Both the position numbers and the translations under genes were made by a program. A stretch of DNA of 47,159 nt from Christensenella sp036660175. GTDB taxonomy: Bacteria > Bacillota > Clostridia > Christensenellales > Christensenellaceae. The stretch covers positions 1 to 47,159 of the forward strand of contig JAVXBD010000003.1 of assembly GCA_036660175.1 (NCBI GenBank), written 5' to 3'. The notes under the pieces are model-generated. The model was given only the letters and a program-made list of their open reading frames with translations. It did not search any database and was not told the origin of the DNA. Shown piece by piece: positions 23,626-33,900 of the stretch (positions are counted from its first letter, which is position 1; each line of letters opens with the position of its first letter).

Positions 23626-25311
23626 CTACATTCTTTCGGGCGCTTTAATCCCTAACAGGCGAAGCCCTGTTTTGATGACGTTTTTCACCGCTTTTGCCAA
23701 CAAAATCCGTGCATTTGTTTTTTGTATATTATCGTCAATAATCCGATAATCATAATAGTATTTATTAAAAGCCTGCGCCAGTTCGGTAATCTGTCTAGTG
23801 ATAAAAAAGGGCTCGTTTTTTTCGCTTGCGGCAATAATTGCCTGTGGGAATCCCTCTATTATCTTCAAAACCGCAAAGGCTTCATCATTGGTCAATTCAT
23901 CAAAATCAATACCCTCATTGTTTGGCTGATGTTTTTGCACTACACTTGCGCATCTTGTGTGCGTATACTGCACATATGGACCGGTTTCTCCATCAAAATT
24001 CAGCACTCTGTCAAAAGAGAATGTAATGTCTTTGATTCTGCTTTGTGAAAGTGTTGAATAAATCACTGCACCAATACCAATATCACTTGCAATTTGTTCT
24101 TTGTTTTCAAGGTTCGGGTTTTTCTGGTTGATGACATCAAGTGTCTTTTCGACTGCCTGATTTAGCACATCGTCCAGCAACACAATTTTGCCCTCTCGTG
24201 TGGACATTGTGCCATCTTCTAAGGAAACCATGCCAAAGGCAACATGCTCCATATCGTCTGCCCATGTATGCCCCATTTTTTTTAGCACTGCAAACAATTG
24301 TTTAAAGTGAAGACTTTGCTGATAAGCAACGACGTATAGACATTTATAAAAATCATAGGTTTTTTTTCGATATTCTGCTGCTGCTAAGTCACGTGTCGCA
24401 TAAAGGGTTGTTCCGTCTGATTTTAAGATGATAGCAGGCGGTAGATTCTCCTCATCAAGATGCACCACATAAGCACCCTCGCTTTTTTCAAGCAAGTGCT
24501 TCTGCGTTAATTCTTCAACGATTGCAGCTGTTTTGTCGTTATAAAAGCTCTCGCCTGCATAACTGTCAAACTGCACGTCTAATAAATCATAAACACGTCT
24601 TGCTTCTTTTAGAGTTAGCTCTGAAAACCATGAAAAAATGCGGAGCGCTTCGCTGTCGCCATCCTCAATTTTCTTAAACCATGCCCGACCAATATCGTTT
24701 AGACTCTCGTCTTTTTTTGCCTCTTCATGAAACCGTACATACAGCGTAAGCATTGCAGAAACAGAGTTTTTGTTAATCTGCTCATCATCACCCCATAGCT
24801 TATAGGCGGCAATCAATTTGCCAAATTGCGTACCCCAATCGCCCAGATGATTGATACCTACAACGGTGTAGCCTAAAAACTGATTGATTTTATATAACGA
24901 GCTGCCGATTGCCGTACTCGATAAATGCCCAATGTGAAAAGGCTTTGCAATATTGACGGACGAATAATCAATCAATACTGTTTTCCCATGCCCAAGCTCG
25001 CTGCGTCCATAATTTTCGCTTGTGCAGTCGTTGATGATGTTTTGCACAAAAAAGGTGCGGTTATAAAAAAAGTTCAGATAGCCGCCTTCAACTTTTACTT
25101 CGGAAATAAAATCAGGCGCTTTAAAATCTTTTAAAATTTCGTTTGCGATTTGCGGCGGAGATTTCCGCATTACTTTTGCAAGTTTAAAACATGGCAGTGC
25201 GCAATCTCCCATTTTTGCATCAGGCGGTGTTTCAAGCGTGTCAAGCAGTGCCGATACATCAAGCTGTGTAATTTTTGCAAGTTCCTGCGCCAAAGCGTTT
25301 GTTAAATCCAA
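23626..25311 (-). CDS. argS: Arginine--tRNA ligase
   Basis: 561 residues. Class-I synthetase with the HIGH motif as KPFHIGHLSSTAIG, a KMSK-type loop TMSTREGKIVLLDD, N-terminal Add1 domain (LETPPDAKMGDCALPCFKLA), and C-terminal DALR anticodon-binding domain ending RLLGIKAPERM. The frame is open to 25407, but a TTG at 25311 has GGAGG five bases upstream and yields the standard start MDLTNALAQELAK; it is preferred. A promoter at 25415-25443 precedes it. Start of a minus-strand run argS-serS-VOC. Confidence 0.95.
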   Translation of the reverse strand: MDLTNALAQELAKITQLDVSALLDTLETPPDAKMGDCALPCFKLAKVMRKSPPQIANEILKDFKAPDFISEVKVEGGYLNFFYNRTFFVQNIINDCTSENYGRSELGHGKTVLIDYSSVNIAKPFHIGHLSSTAIGSSLYKINQFLGYTVVGINHLGDWGTQFGKLIAAYKLWGDDEQINKNSVSAMLTLYVRFHEEAKKDESLNDIGRAWFKKIEDGDSEALRIFSWFSELTLKEARRVYDLLDVQFDSYAGESFYNDKTAAIVEELTQKHLLEKSEGAYVVHLDEENLPPAIILKSDGTTLYATRDLAAAEYRKKTYDFYKCLYVVAYQQSLHFKQLFAVLKKMGHTWADDMEHVAFGMVSLEDGTMSTREGKIVLLDDVLNQAVEKTLDVINQKNPNLENKEQIASDIGIGAVIYSTLSQSRIKDITFSFDRVLNFDGETGPYVQYTHTRCASVVQKHQPNNEGIDFDELTNDEAFAVLKIIEGFPQAIIAASEKNEPFFITRQITELAQAFNKYYYDYRIIDDNIQKTNARILLAKAVKNVIKTGLRLLGIKAPERM

Positions 25312-25414
25312 GTGAACCTCCGTTTTTTTAAGCGGCATATCATAAAATGCGGCTGTTTGATTTGTCTGTACAATGATTTTTAAAGGATACAAGAAAAACC
25401 ATTGCATATTTTAT

Positions 25415-25443
25415 AATATACCACAAAGCGATGCGTTTTTCAA
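25415..25443 (-). promoter_or_regulatory. Promoter of argS
   Basis: On the minus strand TTGAAA (25438-25443), 17 bases, TATATT (25415-25420); the leader is then about 95 bases. Without a recognisable T-box. Confidence 0.6.
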
Positions 25444-25521
25444 CGGTTAAAGAGGAAGAAGCACAGGGCAAACCGATATTTAAAATTTTTTAAAAACAAC
25501 TCACAAAATGTCTTGAGATTT

Positions 25522-25530
25522 TGGTATAAT
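25522..25530 (+). promoter_or_regulatory. Extended -10 promoter of the apbE operon
   Basis: TGGTATAAT, an extended -10 box, 32 bases before the TTG start of the small membrane ORF. A -35 at the expected spacing is poor, as is common for extended -10 promoters. Confidence 0.5.
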
Positions 25531-25562
25531 ATCAGATAGTACAAACAGTAAGGAGAAATCAC

Positions 25563-25649
25563 TTGAAACTTTGGCAAAAACGAATTCTTTTTTTGCTGCC
25601 GTTCTTAGCTGCGGTGGCGGTGCTGCTTTATTTAACATACAGCAGATGA
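25563..25649 (+). CDS. Putative 28-residue single-pass membrane protein before apbE
   Basis: A TTG at 25563, eight bases after a strong AAGGAG, opens a 28-codon frame: a basic start KLWQKRI, then a hydrophobic stretch (LFLLPFLAAVAVLLYLTY) able to span the membrane. Its TGA overlaps the ATG of apbE (ATGA), the usual layout for translational coupling. No other good ribosome binding site serves apbE, which supports this ORF being translated. No family recognised; it may be a small partner of the ApbE lipoprotein or a leader ORF. Confidence 0.6.
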   Translation: MKLWQKRILFLLPFLAAVAVLLYLTYSR

Positions 25650-26629
25650 GAAAAATGCGAAAAAAACGATTGACGGCGATTTTTGCGTGTGCGTACGTGT
25701 GCGTGGTTTTTTTGAGTGCGTGCGCTCCTGCACCCTGCACAGACGAGTCTTTTTATATGAATACCATCATCACACAATCGCTGTATACAAAAGATACACA
25801 AGTGCTTGCGCAAAACAATGAGATTTTGCGTGAGATGGAACATGCGATGTCAAGGACAATCAAAGACAGCGATGTTTCAAGATTGAATGCCGACAAAAAA
25901 GCGGAGGTTTCTGCTGATACAGTGGCGGTTATTGAGGAAGCGCTAAAAGTGTCTAAGCAAACAAACGGTGCGTTTCATATTGCACTTGGAAAAGTGATGG
26001 AGGTGTGGGGGTTTGGCACTGATGAGGCACACGTGCCTACACGTTTAGAGCTTGATGCGATAAAAGATACAACAGATGATACGCAAATCTGCATAGATGG
26101 CGATACCGTAAAACTTGGGACGGCGCAGATTGATCTTGGCGGTGCTGCAAAGGGTTTTGCACTGGATAAGCTTGCGCAAAACATAAAGGACCACAACATA
26201 GAATCTGCATTGATAAGCATCGGCGGTTCTATTTATGCACGTGGCAAAAAGCCAAACGGACAGCCGTATAAAATCGGCATACGTGATCCGCAGGGTACGC
26301 AAAGCGACTATCTTGCAGTGATAGAGATAGACGATGCGTGCATATCGACATCAGGTGTGTACGAGCGTGGGTTTGTGCAGGACGGCGTATATTATCATCA
26401 TTTGATAGATTCAAAAACGCTTGCACCAGTGAAAAACAACTTGGCAAGCGTCAGTGTAGTATCCAAAAGCGGCATACAAACGGATTTATATTCGACTGCA
26501 CTGTTTGTGATGGGGCTTACTGATGGTTTGCGCTTTGCCAACGAGCAGGGTATTGATGCGGTGTTTATTACCGATCAAAACGAAATTGTTTTGACAGATG
26601 GGTTTGGATATGGCTTCACAAAAAAATAA
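25646..26629 (+). CDS. apbE: FAD:protein FMN transferase, ApbE lipoprotein
   Basis: About 327 residues. Attaches FMN covalently to threonine of flavoproteins such as Rnf/Nqr subunits, on the outer face of the membrane. A type-II signal peptide is visible: basic RKKRLTA, hydrophobic core, lipobox LSAC with acylated Cys. Family motifs: MSRTIKDSDVSRLN, GAFHIALGKVMEVWGFG, IDLGGAAKGFALDKL and ALISIGGSIYARG (FAD-binding), and the metal-site region SKSGIQTDLYSTALFVMG. Start at 25646 overlaps the stop of the small ORF; ATG 25655 is also possible. Leads the usual apbE/NusG-II/Gx-transporter trio, linked to extracellular flavin-based electron transfer. Confidence 0.92.
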   Translation: MRKMRKKRLTAIFACAYVCVVFLSACAPAPCTDESFYMNTIITQSLYTKDTQVLAQNNEILREMEHAMSRTIKDSDVSRLNADKKAEVSADTVAVIEEALKVSKQTNGAFHIALGKVMEVWGFGTDEAHVPTRLELDAIKDTTDDTQICIDGDTVKLGTAQIDLGGAAKGFALDKLAQNIKDHNIESALISIGGSIYARGKKPNGQPYKIGIRDPQGTQSDYLAVIEIDDACISTSGVYERGFVQDGVYYHHLIDSKTLAPVKNNLASVSVVSKSGIQTDLYSTALFVMGLTDGLRFANEQGIDAVFITDQNEIVLTDGFGYGFTKK

Positions 26630-26993
26630 AAAGGAAAATCAGCTCATCAAAGCCAGCGACGTTGTCTTTACGGCAGTGATTGTTGCGGCTATGCTTGCGG
26701 TGCTGTTTTTTATGATGCCTAAGACAAGCGGAAAAACGGTGCAAATCAAGCAAAACGGGCAGGTTATTCGGACGCTTTTGCTAAGCGAGGACACGACCGT
26801 CGAGATAAACGGAACTTATCACAATGTGTTTGTTATAAAAGACGGAAAAATCAGTATACAGAGTACCGACTGTCCAGGAAAACAATGTCAAAAAACAGGT
26901 GAAATTTTTTATGCAGGGCAAAGCATTGTGTGTGCGCCAAATGGCGTATCTGCCACGATTGCGGGAGGGGGCGATGTGGATGCCATCACCTGA
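26610..26993 (+). CDS. NusG domain II-containing membrane-anchored protein
   Basis: 127 residues. One N-terminal membrane helix (about residues 20-37, VVFTAVIVAAMLAVLFFM), then an extracellular beta domain with QIKQNGQVIRTLLL and the hallmark CPGKQCQKTG, the two-cysteine motif of the NusG_II (DUF2291-like) family, and a final SIVCAPNGV. The role is unknown; it co-occurs with ApbE and the Gx transporter in Firmicutes and may be an FMN-accepting or electron-transfer-linked partner. The ATG at 26610 lies inside the apbE end, overlapping by 20 bases. Confidence 0.85.
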   Translation: MASQKNKKENQLIKASDVVFTAVIVAAMLAVLFFMMPKTSGKTVQIKQNGQVIRTLLLSEDTTVEINGTYHNVFVIKDGKISIQSTDCPGKQCQKTGEIFYAGQSIVCAPNGVSATIAGGGDVDAIT

Positions 26994-27498
26994 CAGCAAA
27001 ACCTCAAAGTTTGTTTTAAGTGCGGTGCTGTGCGGTATTGCGCTGGCACTCTCGCTTCTTGACAGCGCACTTTCGTCCATGATTCCCATTTTGCCAGGGT
27101 TTAAGCTGGGGCTTGCAAATGTGGTTTCGATTTTTGCACTGTATCATCTTGGATTTTCGTATGCGTCGCTGATTTGTGTGGTGCGCAGTGTGCTTACTGC
27201 TGTGCTGAGCGGAAATCTGACCATGCTGCTTTTCTCACTGGGCGGCGGACTGGCAAGCATACTGGTGATGTATTTGTTTATGAACAGAATCAGTCTGATA
27301 AAAGTATCGGTATTAGGCGGCATTACGCATAATATTTTGCAGGTTTTGGCGGCGATGCTGGTGACGCAAACACCGCAGACAGCGGTCTATTTGCCTGTGC
27401 TTGTGGTTACAGGAGCAATTGGTGGATTTTTGATGGGAGTGATTTGCAAACTGGTGTTTGGGCGAGTGCCTAAAAAGTTGACTTTACATGCAAAATAA
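26974..27498 (+). CDS. Gx transporter family protein (heptaprenyl diphosphate synthase component I-like)
   Basis: About 174 residues with five or six hydrophobic helices. LPGFKLGLANVVSIFALYHLGF is the signature of the Gx/HepS-I (PF07456) family, an ECF-type S-component-like membrane protein earlier annotated as heptaprenyl diphosphate synthase subunit I. The start at 26974 has GGAGG five bases upstream and overlaps the NusG-II gene end by 20 bases. With ApbE and NusG-II it forms a conserved cassette, possibly for flavin or quinone-precursor handling. The function is not proven. Confidence 0.83.
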   Translation: MWMPSPDSKTSKFVLSAVLCGIALALSLLDSALSSMIPILPGFKLGLANVVSIFALYHLGFSYASLICVVRSVLTAVLSGNLTMLLFSLGGGLASILVMYLFMNRISLIKVSVLGGITHNILQVLAAMLVTQTPQTAVYLPVLVVTGAIGGFLMGVICKLVFGRVPKKLTLHAK

Positions 27499-27545
27499 CT
27501 GATAATAGAAAGTGTTATGATATTATAATCGGGAGGCAAAAAACG

Positions 27546-29963
27546 TTGGATTTTACAAAAAACGAAAAGAAATGGCAAAAAAAATGGGAAGAAACAGGGA
27601 TTTATAAATTCGATAAAAACAGTCAAAAACCAAAGCATTATGTGCTGGAAATGTTTTCATATCCGTCTGGTGCAAAGCTGCACGTTGGACATTGGTATAA
27701 TTATAGCTTATCTGATACCTATGCACGCTTTATGCGTATGACAGGCTACAACGTTTTTCATCCGATGGGGTTTGATGCGTTTGGGCTGCCTGCCGAAAAT
27801 TATGCAATCAAAACGGGTGTGCATCCACAGGATTCCACCATGCAAAACATCAAAACCATGGAGGAACAATTAAAGGCAATCGGCGCAACTTTCGATTGGG
27901 ACTATGAGCTTACGACCTGTATGCCCGATTATTATAAATGGACGCAGTGGTGCTTTTTGCAGCTCTATAAAAAAGGATTGGCATATCGAAAAGCAGCACC
28001 TGTTAATTGGTGTCCATCGTGCAATACCGTGCTTGCAAACGAGCAGGTAGTGGACGGTGTATGTGAGCGGTGCGGCACGCAAGTCACCAAAAAATTTCTG
28101 ACGCAGTGGTTTTTCAAAATTACGGATTATGCAGAGCGTCTGCTTGAGGGGCTTGATACCATTGATTGGCCCGAAAAAACAAAGCTTATGCAAAAAAACT
28201 GGATTGGAAAATCGGTAGGCGGAGAGGTTACTTTTACGCTTGATGGAACAGATAAAGAATTTACAGTGTTTACCACTCGTGCCGATACCCTTTTTGGCTG
28301 TACGTATGTCGTGTTCTCTCCTGAGCATCCCATGGTTGAAAAACTGACCACACCCGAAAACAAAGAGGCAGTGCATGCCTATCAAGAATATGCCGCAAAG
28401 GCAACAGAGATTGACAGGCTTTCGACCACACGAGAAAAAACAGGTGTTTTTACAGGTTCGTATGCGGTCAATCCGATAAACCACAGAAAAGTGCCGATTT
28501 GGACGGCGGACTATGTGCTTGCAAGCTATGGTACGGGTGCGGTAATGGCGGTGCCTGCACATGATGAACGTGATTTTGCATTTGCAAAAAAATATAATCT
28601 GCCGATTGAGCGTGTGATTTGTGCAGAGAATAAAGATACCGACGATGCCCTTCCTTTTTGCGAGCAGGGTGTGCTGATTAGCAGCGGCGAATATGACGGA
28701 AAAACAACGAAGCAGGCAAGAGATGAGATTCTAAAGCAGCTTGAAAAACAGAACAAAGGCGGCTTTAAAACCAATTATCGCCTGCGTGATTGGCTTGTTT
28801 CCCGTCAGCGGTATTGGGGCGCTCCCATTCCGATGGTATATTGTGAAAAATGCGGAGAAGTGCCAGTGCCGCAAAGCGAGCTTCCGGTGGTGCTGCCATA
28901 TGATGTGGATTTTACGCCAGACGGAACATCTCCGCTTAAAAAGCATGAGGCGTTTTTAAATACTACCTGCCCGATTTGCGGTGGAAAAGCGACAAGGGAG
29001 GCAGACACGATGGATACGTTTGTATGCTCGTCGTGGTACTATTTGCGTTATCCCGACAACAAAAATGAAAAAGAGGCTTTTTCCAGACCGATTATCGACA
29101 AACTGTTGCCTGTTGATAAATATATTGGTGGTGCAGAACATGCTTGTATGCACTTGCTGTATGCACGGTTCTTTGCCAAAGCGTTTTATGATATGGGATA
29201 TGTCGGCTTTGAAGAACCTTTTAAATCCCTTGTACATCAAGGAACGATTTTAGGCCCTGATGGCGAAAAGATGAGCAAGTCACGAGGGAATGTCATTTCT
29301 CCTGATGAGCTGATTTCTAAATATGGCTCTGATGTGTTGCGTATGTACCTTGCGTTTGGATTTAATTATATTGAGGGCGGTCCGTGGAATGATGACGGCA
29401 TAAAGGCTGTACATCGGTTTTTGGAGCGTGTTGCACGGCTGGTTGAGATGGTGCTGAAATTGCAGGGCGGAAACGGAACAGTAGATGCAGATGTGAACTA
29501 TCAGCTTCACAATACCATCAAAAACGTTGCACACGATATTCCGATTTTTTCGTTTAATACGGCGGTTGCACGGCTGATGGAGCTGGTCAATGCTATGTAC
29601 AAATACATGGACGGAAAAACAGACGCTGTATTTGCAAAAGAAGTCTGCAAAAAGCTATGTCTGGTGTTAGCACCTTTTGCACCGCACTTTTGTGAGCAAC
29701 TGTGGGAGGATTTGGGGTGTTCGTACTCGATTTTTAACCACGATTTTCCGATTTGTGATGAAAAAGCGCTGCAAAGAAATACGTGTAATCTTGCTTTGCA
29801 GATCAATGGAAAAGTTCGTGCAAAATTTGATATTTCCTCAGAAGCAACAAAAGAGGAAATAGAAGCGTTTGTTTTAAAAGAATATGCGGAAATGTTTTGC
29901 GGAAAACAAATTGTAAAGCTGATTGTTGTGCCGCAAAGGATTGTTAATATTGTTGTAAAATAA
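27546..29963 (+). CDS. leuS: Leucine--tRNA ligase
   Basis: 805 residues, normal bacterial length. Class-I synthetase with HIGH as YPSGAKLHVGHWYNY (about residues 39-53), a zinc knuckle CPSCN..CERCGT, the CP1 editing domain (IDWPEKTKLMQKNWIGKS to about residue 400, with TTRADTLFG), the catalytic WGAPIPMVYC region, the KMSKS loop as GEKMSKSRGNV, and a C-terminal anticodon-binding domain. A TTG start at 27546 has GGGAGG nine bases before. No T-box leader is seen. 47 bases after the Gx transporter; TATAAT-like bases in the gap may add a promoter. Confidence 0.97.
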   Translation: MDFTKNEKKWQKKWEETGIYKFDKNSQKPKHYVLEMFSYPSGAKLHVGHWYNYSLSDTYARFMRMTGYNVFHPMGFDAFGLPAENYAIKTGVHPQDSTMQNIKTMEEQLKAIGATFDWDYELTTCMPDYYKWTQWCFLQLYKKGLAYRKAAPVNWCPSCNTVLANEQVVDGVCERCGTQVTKKFLTQWFFKITDYAERLLEGLDTIDWPEKTKLMQKNWIGKSVGGEVTFTLDGTDKEFTVFTTRADTLFGCTYVVFSPEHPMVEKLTTPENKEAVHAYQEYAAKATEIDRLSTTREKTGVFTGSYAVNPINHRKVPIWTADYVLASYGTGAVMAVPAHDERDFAFAKKYNLPIERVICAENKDTDDALPFCEQGVLISSGEYDGKTTKQARDEILKQLEKQNKGGFKTNYRLRDWLVSRQRYWGAPIPMVYCEKCGEVPVPQSELPVVLPYDVDFTPDGTSPLKKHEAFLNTTCPICGGKATREADTMDTFVCSSWYYLRYPDNKNEKEAFSRPIIDKLLPVDKYIGGAEHACMHLLYARFFAKAFYDMGYVGFEEPFKSLVHQGTILGPDGEKMSKSRGNVISPDELISKYGSDVLRMYLAFGFNYIEGGPWNDDGIKAVHRFLERVARLVEMVLKLQGGNGTVDADVNYQLHNTIKNVAHDIPIFSFNTAVARLMELVNAMYKYMDGKTDAVFAKEVCKKLCLVLAPFAPHFCEQLWEDLGCSYSIFNHDFPICDEKALQRNTCNLALQINGKVRAKFDISSEATKEEIEAFVLKEYAEMFCGKQIVKLIVVPQRIVNIVVK

Positions 29964-30034
29964 AATGGGAATTGTTGTAATTCATACAAAATTGTGTAAT
30001 AATAAAGTTATTATAAGAGATGGAGGATTTATTT

Positions 30035-30688
30035 ATGGATTTTAGTTCTGCTATGGATGACCTAATGGTAGGGGATTTTATGGGATTTTTGTTTGGGTTT
30101 GTGATGACTGCACTGCTGTTTGTGGTTGTATTGGGCATTGTTTTCTATGTTTTTAGTTCTTTGGGGTTATATACCATTGCCCGCAAAAGAAACATAGAAT
30201 ATGCGTGGATTGCATGGATTCCGGTTGCCAAATATTATATGATTGGCTGCGTTGCGGATCGATACAATAAAAAATATAAAACACGGGATACCTACTTTAA
30301 ATGGATTCTATTGGGGCTTATGATTGGCGCACTTATTTTAACATGGGTGCCGATTTTAGGAATCATTATTGATGTTGTTGCATTGGTATTTCTTTATATG
30401 GCGATATATAAAGTATACAAAAGCTGCACTACAAGCAATATTGTGCTGATTGTACTGTCTATTATTTTCCCAGTTATCATTCCTTTTGTGCTTTTTGCAA
30501 TTAGAAACAATGGACCAGATTCAAAACCATATGTGGAAGAAGTAGCACAGGAAGAGGCTTCTGTGGAAGAAGCAGCACAGGAAGAGGCTTCTGCGGAAGA
30601 AGCAGCACAGGAAGAAGCTTCTGTGGAAGAAGCAGCACAGGAAGAGGCTTCTGTGGAAGAAACAGTAAGCAAAGACAAAGAAGCATAA
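30035..30688 (+). CDS. Small multipass membrane protein with acidic tandem-repeat tail
   Basis: 217 residues. Four predicted membrane helices (about residues 20-45, 90-112, 118-135, 140-160), with YTIARKRNIEYAWIAWIPVAKYYMIGCVADRY between the first two, a motif seen in short Firmicutes membrane proteins of unknown role. The C-terminal 45 residues are made of 10-residue repeats (EEAAQEEASV type) rich in Glu, Ala and Ser, likely an acidic cytoplasmic helix. ATG 30035 has GGAGG; an ATG at 30020 is in frame but poorly placed. No assigned function. A terminator follows. Confidence 0.8.
   Translation: MDFSSAMDDLMVGDFMGFLFGFVMTALLFVVVLGIVFYVFSSLGLYTIARKRNIEYAWIAWIPVAKYYMIGCVADRYNKKYKTRDTYFKWILLGLMIGALILTWVPILGIIIDVVALVFLYMAIYKVYKSCTTSNIVLIVLSIIFPVIIPFVLFAIRNNGPDSKPYVEEVAQEEASVEEAAQEEASAEEAAQEEASVEEAAQEEASVEETVSKDKEA
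30533..30652 (+). repeat. Four 30-bp in-frame tandem repeats
   Basis: Units starting at 30533, 30563, 30593 and 30623 are nearly identical (GTGGAAGAAGCAGCACAGGA plus AGAGGCTTCT), with a fifth partial unit from 30653. The period is ten codons, so copy number can change without a frameshift. Confidence 0.9.
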
Positions 30689-30711
30689 AAAAACTTTTTA
30701 TAGTTACATAA

Positions 30712-30748
30712 AACGGCAGGATATTTCGGTATACTGTCGTTTTTGTTT
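30712..30748 (+). terminator. Terminator after the repeat-tailed membrane protein
   Basis: AACGGCAGGATA pairs with TATACTGTCGTT (one mismatch, one G-U) with a six-base loop and T-run. Confidence 0.8.
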
Positions 30749-30823
30749 ATATTTCATAATATAGACGAGAAACAGTACAGAAGCACAATCACAGCGAAGG
30801 TATTTACAAAAAGGAAGAAGTCC

Positions 30824-30852
30824 TTGATATTTGTAATAGGAAAGGCTATAAT
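30824..30852 (+). promoter_or_regulatory. Promoter of the diguanylate cyclase gene
   Basis: TTGATA (30824-30829), 17 bases, TATAAT (30847-30852), about 58 bases before the ATG at 30910. Confidence 0.75.
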
Positions 30853-30909
30853 AAAGTCGCTATATACAATAGTCCATGCATGTAAATAATAGATGCAGAA
30901 GGCAAGTTT

Positions 30910-33900
30910 ATGATAGAAAAGAACGCAGATACAATTGAAAAGAGAAAAAAAATAGGCAATATGCTTTTAATTGCGCTTGTTTCGTTATTGATTATCGGAA
31001 TTGTGTTTATTTCTATATGGGATTTTAGAACAGCAAACAATCAGATGAGTATTATGCAAAATACAAAGCAATTATCCGAAGTAGCAAAGCAAAGTGCAGG
31101 GACTTTCGAGATGAAAATGCGGAGTAGCCAGAGCTTTGTGGAAAGTATTGCTGCTGTACTTGCGGAGTTTGACGATGTGGCAAGCAAAGAAGCAATCCTC
31201 ACGATGGAAACTGCTGCAAAAAATAGCGGATTTAGCAGATTTGCCATTGTACTGCCAAACGGCGACAGCGTGAATAGTGATGGGAATGGAAGCAATGTGG
31301 CAGACAGAGATTATTTTCAAAAAGCGCTGAGTGGAGAAACTGCGTTTTCTCAGGTTTTGTCCTCAAAAACGAACCAAAACAATATTGTGATTATTGCAGC
31401 ACCCATCCTAAAAGACGGTGAAGTTGTGGCAGTGCTGAGGGGAACTTATGATACGAAAGATTTGGATGAACTTGTAGATATTACGTCGTTTAACGGGCAG
31501 GGATATGTTCATGTTATTGACGGAAGCGGTGCTTTTATCGCAAAATCAAAAAATAGCAACGTACAAAGCTATACGGATAATATTTTTGATATGCTGACAC
31601 GCAGCACTTTTAAAAGCAATGATGATTATGATCGGCTTAAACGGGATATTTTCAATCATAAAAGCGGCAAGGTTTCATATTCTTATGGCGGACAGGAAAA
31701 AATACTTAGCTATGAACCGATAGGGATTAATGATTGGTATGTGCTGTCCGTTGTGCCGCAAGAGGTGGTGGATACACAAAGCGACACGATTAACGCACTG
31801 GCTCTTTCGCTGAGCATCAAGATTATGTACATGTTTGTTCTGCTGATTATCTTTGCTGCTGCGTTCTTTAACAAATCACAAAAAACAAAGAATGAATTAT
31901 TAAACATTACAAACTCTGTGCCAGGCGGCATGGCAAAGCTGGCGATGAAAGAGCATTTTGTAGTGCTTGCTGCAAATGACGGATTCTATAACATCAGAGG
32001 ATATACACGTGAAGAATATAAAAAAAAGACGAACAGTGGCTTGATGTATGAGCAAGACAGGCCACGGGTTTGGAAAGAAATCAAACAGCAGATTGCAGAA
32101 TATACAGGGAAACCGATTGTTGCTGAATATCGCATTACCAAAAAAGATGGAACGATGGCATGGATACATATGCAGGCGATACTTGTTTCGGCGGGCAGCG
32201 TGCCGATTTTGCAGGCGGTGTATATTGATGATACACAAAGAAAATTGATTGAACAGAAATTGTTGGTGAGCGAGGAACGGTATCGGATTATCGCAGAAAA
32301 AACAGACAATATCATTTTTGAATATGATATTGATGCCAAGAGTGTCTATTGTACCAATAATTTTTATGATAGGTTTGATTCTTCCTATCATAAAGATAAC
32401 AAAGTCGATATTCAAAAAATAACGGAAATGATATGTGAAGAAGATGTACCAAGTGCAAAAGAATTTTATAAGAAATTGAGCGAATACAAAATCAGCGCAC
32501 AGGTACAGTTGCGTATGAAGAATAATAAAGGCGTCTATGTTTGGTATGAAGTTTTTGCGAATATCATCAAGGACGAGCATGGAATCCCCACAAGAATTGT
32601 AGGGCTGATGCAGGATATTCAAGAGCAAAAAGAAAAAGAATTTTTGTTGGAGCAAAAAGCACAAAAAGATGTACTGACGGGATTATACAACAAAGGTGCA
32701 ACACAGGCGCTGATTGAGGACTTTTTAAATAATGATCAAAACAAAGATGCACTGCACGCATTTATGATTATTGATATTGATAATTTTAAATCCATTAACG
32801 ATAATATGGGACATATTTTTGGCGATATGGTGTTGTCTGAGCTGGCGCAAAAACTGAACGGATTGTTTAGGAATCAAGATATTATCGGAAGAATTGGCGG
32901 CGATGAGTTTTCCGTATTTTTAAAGAATATGAAAGATGAAGAGTTAGCGGTGATAAAGGCACAGGAAATCTGCCAGTCATTAGAAAATAGCTATAGGGTT
33001 GAAAGCCGAAAATATCGCATATCTGCAAGCGTGGGAATTGCTATCTATAAAAAACATGGAACAACCTTTGAAGAATTATATAAAAATGCTGATACAGCAC
33101 TATATAATGCCAAAGAAACCGGCAAAAACAAACATGCAGTGTATACCAGCGAAATGGTAATAGGCGGAACAAGCAATGCCGTAGAAGCCGAGGTGATTCA
33201 GTCAGAAATCACTTTTGAAGATAATATTGGGGATTATGTGTTTAAAATTCTGCACGATTCAAAAAATATCGGGACGGCGATTCATGCGATGCTCTCTCTT
33301 GTGGGAAAGCATTATGGCATCAGCAGAGTATACATTGCCGAGATTGATTTGATAACGGAAGATTATGTCTATACCTATGAATGGTGCGGCAAAAATGTGC
33401 GGTATATGACGGAGAATTTTAAAAAATATCCGTTGCCAGGCATACGTGGGTATCTGAGTTGTTTTGATAAGAACGGTATTTATTGCTGTGAAGAAGTACA
33501 AAATGCCTATCCGTCTTTAAAAGAGCAAAAAATAGCGCAGGGAGTGGCATCTTTCCTACAATATAAAATAGAAGATAATGGTGAGATAAAAGGAATTTTG
33601 GGATTTGACCAAAATAATCCTGATAAAAAATTTAGAGTACACGAAATGAAAGCATTGGCAAATATTGCACAGATATTAAGTTTGTTTTTGATAAAAAGTC
33701 GGGGAGATTCTGCTTCGGGAAGAAAGGCACAAGTCATGGAAGATGTGCTGACGATGTCATGTGTATGGAGTTATGTGGTAGATGCAAAAACTCGCCAGTT
33801 CCGTTATATCAACAAAAAGCTCTTTAAATATGCTCCCAATGTCAAAATTGGCGATTACTGCTATGATGTTTTTGATGAGGGAATGATTTGTGAAGACTGC

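Noticed and set aside
30533..30652. 30-bp repeats considered as a CRISPR array
   Set aside because: Units are directly adjacent with no spacers and encode the acidic tail of a membrane protein.
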